From: Clostridia bacterium
GTDB lineage: Bacteria; Bacillota; Clostridia; Oscillospirales; Acutalibacteraceae
Direction of reading: 5' to 3'
Length of the DNA stretch: 64,000 nucleotides
NCBI GenBank assembly: GCA_900771085.1
Contig: CAAGMR010000014.1
Coordinates: 1 to 64,000, forward strand
Shown here: positions 59,712 to 64,000 of the stretch, in pieces
How positions within the stretch are numbered: position 1 is the first letter of the stretch
How the letters are laid out: each line of letters begins with the position of its first letter
The notes under the pieces: generated by a model
What the model was told of the DNA's origin: nothing
Seen by the model: the letters and a program-made list of their open reading frames with translations, nothing else
The model's database searches: none
Program-made: the position numbers and the translations under genes

Positions 59712-60289
59712 TAGTGCTGATTGATAACTATGACAGCTTTTCATATAACCTTTTTCAGATGATTGGAAACATTGAACCTGACATAAAGGTTATAAGAAAC
59801 GATGCATATACCATCGACGAGATTAAGGCTATGAACCCGAGTGCAATTATCATTTCACCGGGCCCGGGACATCCTGAAGATGCCGGTGTCTGCGTAGAGG
59901 CTGCAAAGACTCTGGGTAAGACAATACCGACTCTGGGTGTATGCCTTGGACACCAGTCAATCTGCGTAGCGTTCGGCGCAACCGTTTCCTACGCGAAAAA
60001 GCTTATGCATGGCAAGCAGAGCGATACATTTGTGGACACAGAGAGCCCTTTGTTCAGGGGACTTCTCGGGACTGTTAAAGTGGCAAGATATCATTCGCTT
60101 GCAGCGATTGAAGATACCATGCCGGACAGTCTGAAAATCATCGCAAGAACAGACGATGATGAAATTATGGCAGTGCAGCATTGTGAATATCCAATCTTCG
60201 GAGTTCAGTTCCATCCGGAATCAATAATGACTCCCGAAGGAGAAACAATGCTCAGAAACTTTATAGAATATGCGAGGGATTACAAATGA
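59708..60289 (+). CDS. trpG: Anthranilate synthase component II (glutamine amidotransferase)
   Basis: The 193-residue class I amidotransferase supplies ammonia to TrpE. The N-terminal [17 protein letters not shown], the [12 protein letters not shown] block, the nucleophile cysteine in GVCLGHQS near 79 and the HPES motif near 169 are complete. It is separate from trpD rather than fused. It overlaps trpE and trpD by four bases each. Confidence 0.96.
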   Translation: MIVLIDNYDSFSYNLFQMIGNIEPDIKVIRNDAYTIDEIKAMNPSAIIISPGPGHPEDAGVCVEAAKTLGKTIPTLGVCLGHQSICVAFGATVSYAKKLMHGKQSDTFVDTESPLFRGLLGTVKVARYHSLAAIEDTMPDSLKIIARTDDDEIMAVQHCEYPIFGVQFHPESIMTPEGETMLRNFIEYARDYK

Positions 60290-61308
60290 TTAAAGAAGCA
60301 ATTGAAAAAATCGTATCACTTAAAGACTTAACTTATGATGAAGCTTATACAGTAATGAATGAAATCATGAGTGGCGAAAGTACACCAACTCAGAACGCTG
60401 CATTCCTCGCTGCTCTCTCTACAAAGTCAGCAAAGGCTGAGACAATAGATGAAATCTCAGGTTGTGCCGCTGCAATGCGCGAGCATGCAATTCCTGTTGA
60501 AACAGGAGATATGGATACTCTTGAAATCGTTGGTACAGGCGGAGACGGAGCAAAGAGCTTCAACATCTCAACTACAGCATCAATGATCATCGCAGCAGGC
60601 GGTGTCAAGGTTTCAAAGCATGGTAACAGAGCTGCTTCCAGCCAGTCAGGCGCTGCTGACTGTCTTGAGGCTCTCGGCATAAACATTCAGCAGGAACCTG
60701 AAAAATGCGTAAGCCTTCTCGAGCAGATCAATATCTGCTTCTGTTTCGCTCAGAAGTATCACACTTCAATGAAATACGTAGGTGCAATCAGACGTGAGCT
60801 CGGTTTCCGTACAGTGTTCAATATTCTTGGGCCTCTCACTAACCCTGCAAAGCCTTCATACTATGTTCTCGGTGTTTATGATGAATACCTTGTAGACATC
60901 ATTGCACAGGTTCTTGCAAAAATCGGTGCCAAGGGTGCAGCTGTTGTATACGGCATGGACAAGCTCGATGAGATTTCATCCAGCTGCGACACAGTGATGA
61001 GCATCTACAGAAACGGTGAATTTGAACGCGTAACAATCAAGCCTGAGGAATTTGGCTTCGAGCGTTGCGAAAAGGCAGATCTCGTAGGCGGTTCACCTGA
61101 AGAGAATGCACAGATTACACGCGATATTCTCGCAGGCAAGAAGGGTCCGCAGAGAGACACAGTTCTCATGAATGCAGGTGTTGCTTTCTATGTTGCAGGC
61201 AAATGCGACAGCATCGCAGACGGCGTAAAGTACGCTGCAGAACTTGTAGACGGCGGAAAGGCACTTGAAACTCTCGAGGCCTACATCAAGGCTTCCAATG
61301 AGGAATAA
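60286..61308 (+). CDS. trpD: Anthranilate phosphoribosyltransferase
   Basis: The 340-residue enzyme joins anthranilate and phosphoribosyl pyrophosphate. Motifs are [20 protein letters not shown] near 80, [21 protein letters not shown] near 107 and [22 protein letters not shown] near 168. Length is normal. The ATG overlaps the trpG stop. Confidence 0.96.
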   Translation: MIKEAIEKIVSLKDLTYDEAYTVMNEIMSGESTPTQNAAFLAALSTKSAKAETIDEISGCAAAMREHAIPVETGDMDTLEIVGTGGDGAKSFNISTTASMIIAAGGVKVSKHGNRAASSQSGAADCLEALGINIQQEPEKCVSLLEQINICFCFAQKYHTSMKYVGAIRRELGFRTVFNILGPLTNPAKPSYYVLGVYDEYLVDIIAQVLAKIGAKGAAVVYGMDKLDEISSSCDTVMSIYRNGEFERVTIKPEEFGFERCEKADLVGGSPEENAQITRDILAGKKGPQRDTVLMNAGVAFYVAGKCDSIADGVKYAAELVDGGKALETLEAYIKASNEE

Positions 61309-61310
61309 TA

Positions 61311-62105
61311 ATGGCTACCATTCTTAATACAATCGCGGACTATTCAAAGGTTCGCGTTGAAAATGATAAGAAACTTGTAACTTTAGACGAGCTCAAGGAA
61401 CAGTGCAAAGCCCTCGGAAAGGGAGAGGGAGATAAGTTTTACAATGCACTGAAACAGGACGGAATGAGCTTTATTTGCGAAGTAAAAAAGGCTTCTCCGT
61501 CAAAGGGCATCATCTCCGAGGATTTCCCTTATCTCGACATTGCGAAGGCATATGAAAGTGCCGGAGCAGACTGCATGTCCTGCCTCACAGAACCTAAATG
61601 GTTCCTTGGCTCAGATGAGATTTTCACTGATATCCGCAAGACGGTTAAAACTCCTATGATCAGGAAGGACTTCGTCATTGACGAATATCAGATTTATCAG
61701 GCTCGTGTAATGGGCGCAAATGCAGTTTTACTCATTTGCTCTCTTCTTTCCACAGAGCAGGTCGCAAAGGGTCTGGCGCTTTGCGACGAACTGGGGCTGA
61801 GCGCCCTGGTTGAGACTCACGATGAGGCGGAAATCGCTTCCGCTGTGGAAGCGGGCGCCGGCATCATCGGAGTCAACAACCGCAACCTTAAGGATTTCTC
61901 GGTAGACTTCGGCAACGCCGAACGTCTCCGCGAGAAAATTCCTGCAAGTGCGGTATACGTGGCTGAAAGCGGGGTCGCTTCAGCCGAGGATGTGGCGGCT
62001 ATAGCCGCCATGGGCGCGGACGCTGCCCTTATAGGCGAGGCGCTAATGCGCTCGCCGGACAAGGCAGCAAAGCTTGCAGAGTTCCGTGCAGCTGCAAAGA
62101 GGTAA
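61311..62105 (+). CDS. trpC: Indole-3-glycerol phosphate synthase
   Basis: The 264-residue TIM-barrel enzyme closes the indole ring. The motifs FICEVKKASPSKGIISEDF near 54, SCLTEPKWFLGS, MIRKDFVIDEYQIYQARVMGANAVLLI, IIGVNNRNLKDFSVD and VAESGVAS are complete. The second half (about 61,740-62,050) is clearly more GC-rich than the first and than the neighbours, with many GCG/GGC codons and an 18-bp perfect palindrome at 61993-62010. It follows trpD by two bases. Confidence 0.95.
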   Translation: MATILNTIADYSKVRVENDKKLVTLDELKEQCKALGKGEGDKFYNALKQDGMSFICEVKKASPSKGIISEDFPYLDIAKAYESAGADCMSCLTEPKWFLGSDEIFTDIRKTVKTPMIRKDFVIDEYQIYQARVMGANAVLLICSLLSTEQVAKGLALCDELGLSALVETHDEAEIASAVEAGAGIIGVNNRNLKDFSVDFGNAERLREKIPASAVYVAESGVASAEDVAAIAAMGADAALIGEALMRSPDKAAKLAEFRAAAKR

Positions 62106-62108
62106 ATT

Positions 62109-62717
62109 ATGGCAACCGGAATAAAAATGTGCGGTCTTACAAGACCGGAAGACATTGAAGCCGTAAATGCACTAAGACCCGAATTCATTGGCTTTGTCTT
62201 CTGGGACAGGAGTAAGCGCAACGTTACAAAAGAACAGGCACGACTTCTTAAAGAAAAGCTCGACCCGTCAATTAAAGCTGTCGGCGTATTCGTAGATGCG
62301 AATAAAGATTTCGTATTGGACTTATGCAATGAGGGAATCATAGATGTTATCCAGCTTCATGGCAGCGAAGACGAGGAGTACATTTTCTGTCTGCGTGACC
62401 ATACCGACAAAGAGATAATAAAAGCTTACAAAGTCAGAACACCGGAAGATGTTGCGGCGGCAAAGAACTCAAGTGCCGACTTTATTCTTCTCGACAACGG
62501 AAAGGGAACAGGAGAAAACTTCGACTGGTCACTTCTTACCGGTGTCGGAAGAGACTTTTTCCTTGCCGGTGGACTTTATGACTACAATGTTGCTTCTGCC
62601 ATTGAGCAGACGCACCCGTACGCCGTCGATGTCAGCAGTGGCATAGAGAAAGACGGATTAAAAGATTTTGAGACAATGTCGGCCTTCCTGAAGGCCGTTC
62701 GCGAAAGCGGAAATTAA
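62109..62717 (+). CDS. trpF: Phosphoribosylanthranilate isomerase
   Basis: The 202-residue TIM-barrel enzyme converts phosphoribosylanthranilate to its ribulose isomer. The catalytic cysteine is in [10 protein letters not shown] at the N-terminus; [45 protein letters not shown] and [14 protein letters not shown] follow. It lies between trpC and trpB in the usual Clostridium-Bacillus order. Confidence 0.95.
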   Translation: MATGIKMCGLTRPEDIEAVNALRPEFIGFVFWDRSKRNVTKEQARLLKEKLDPSIKAVGVFVDANKDFVLDLCNEGIIDVIQLHGSEDEEYIFCLRDHTDKEIIKAYKVRTPEDVAAAKNSSADFILLDNGKGTGENFDWSLLTGVGRDFFLAGGLYDYNVASAIEQTHPYAVDVSSGIEKDGLKDFETMSAFLKAVRESGN

Positions 62718-62730
62718 AGGAGTAAAAATC

Positions 62731-63917
<1,187 letters not shown>

Positions 63918-63921
<4 letters not shown>

Positions 63922-64000
63922 GCAATATCGCAAAAGCTTTCGAAAACGGAAAGGCATTCATACCTTTCGTAACCTGTGGTGATCCTGACCTCGAAACAAC
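63918..64000 (+). CDS. trpA: Tryptophan synthase alpha subunit, 5' end
   Basis: Only the first 27 codons are in the window. They read [28 protein letters not shown], the typical TrpA start with the conserved FVTCGDPD strand. The ATG overlaps the trpB stop by four bases, indicating coupling of the two synthase subunits. The gene continues beyond the right edge. Confidence 0.93.

Noticed and set aside
61993..62010. Perfect palindrome inside trpC as a regulatory site
   Set aside because: It lies in the middle of a coding region encoding an alanine-rich stretch; more likely a by-product of local GC-rich codon use.

Overview
The window looks like chromosomal DNA of an anaerobic, low-to-moderate GC, Gram-positive bacterium of the class Clostridia (Bacillota). 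The supporting signs are a trimeric [FeFe]-hydrogenase operon, a NiaR-type NAD regulator, a Trp T-box leader, strong AGGAGG ribosome sites, frequent GTG/TTG starts and many intrinsic terminators. No plasmid, phage, CRISPR or complete insertion-sequence genes were seen. The genus cannot be named from the sequence alone.

Region by region. 1-65 is the 3' end of rpsI. 160-2630 is a small accessory island bounded by degenerate GGACCGTCCC repeats: a TetR regulator with a perfect palindromic operator, a secreted NEAT-like protein, and a membrane protein that resembles the fungal PaxB family of integral-membrane terpene cyclases. 3012-5235 is a two-gene ABC exporter and 5473-6249 a secreted CHAP-SH3 wall hydrolase behind two identical operators. 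6398-7733 holds two tandem HypB GTPases, the second lacking the metal-site histidine. 7828-11669 is the NAD de novo set (nadA divergent from nadB-nadC-niaR). 11691-15123 is proline synthesis (proB-proA-proC) plus mntP. 15375-17554 carries a 3D-domain wall protein, a membrane J-domain protein and a zinc-ribbon membrane protein.

17677-24716 is a surface-polysaccharide locus (glf, two family-2 glycosyltransferases, ABC-2 permease and ATPase, nucleotidyltransferase, GH25 lysozyme). A 600-bp gene-free stretch in its middle contains two copies of an unidentified structured element. rpsT and a GH13 glucosidase follow on the minus strand. 27364-35525 is the hydrogenase operon: HydC, HydB and HydA interleaved with six regulatory-looking genes (two DRTGG proteins, two small ATPases, a PHP phosphoesterase, a second H-cluster-like protein), preceded by a promoter, an unidentified ~260-nt leader and a strong terminator. 

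35620-46973 has a DUF1294 protein, a TetR regulator divergent from a 913-aa flavin/iron-sulfur oxidoreductase, hypA, a tRNA-Leu(UAG) with a nearby tRNA-like relic, a WYL regulator, queH, a polyprenyl sugar transferase, an SseB/Sel1 protein, tmcAL and mtaB. 47127-54751 has two lipase-like paralogs (the first has lost its nucleophile serine), citrate synthase, an ion-transporter-superfamily permease and pepF. 54892-57914 holds an RmlD-like reductase, a dicarboxylate/amino-acid symporter and an orphan solute-binding lipoprotein. The window ends in the trp operon (T-box, trpEGDCFB and the start of trpA).

The most interesting items are the bacterial PaxB-like cyclase with its apparent TetR regulon, the duplicated structured element at 20929-21333, the untyped hydrogenase leader RNA, the two pseudo-active paralogs (HypB-2 and lipase-1), and the H-cluster-like protein without the proton-relay cysteine.
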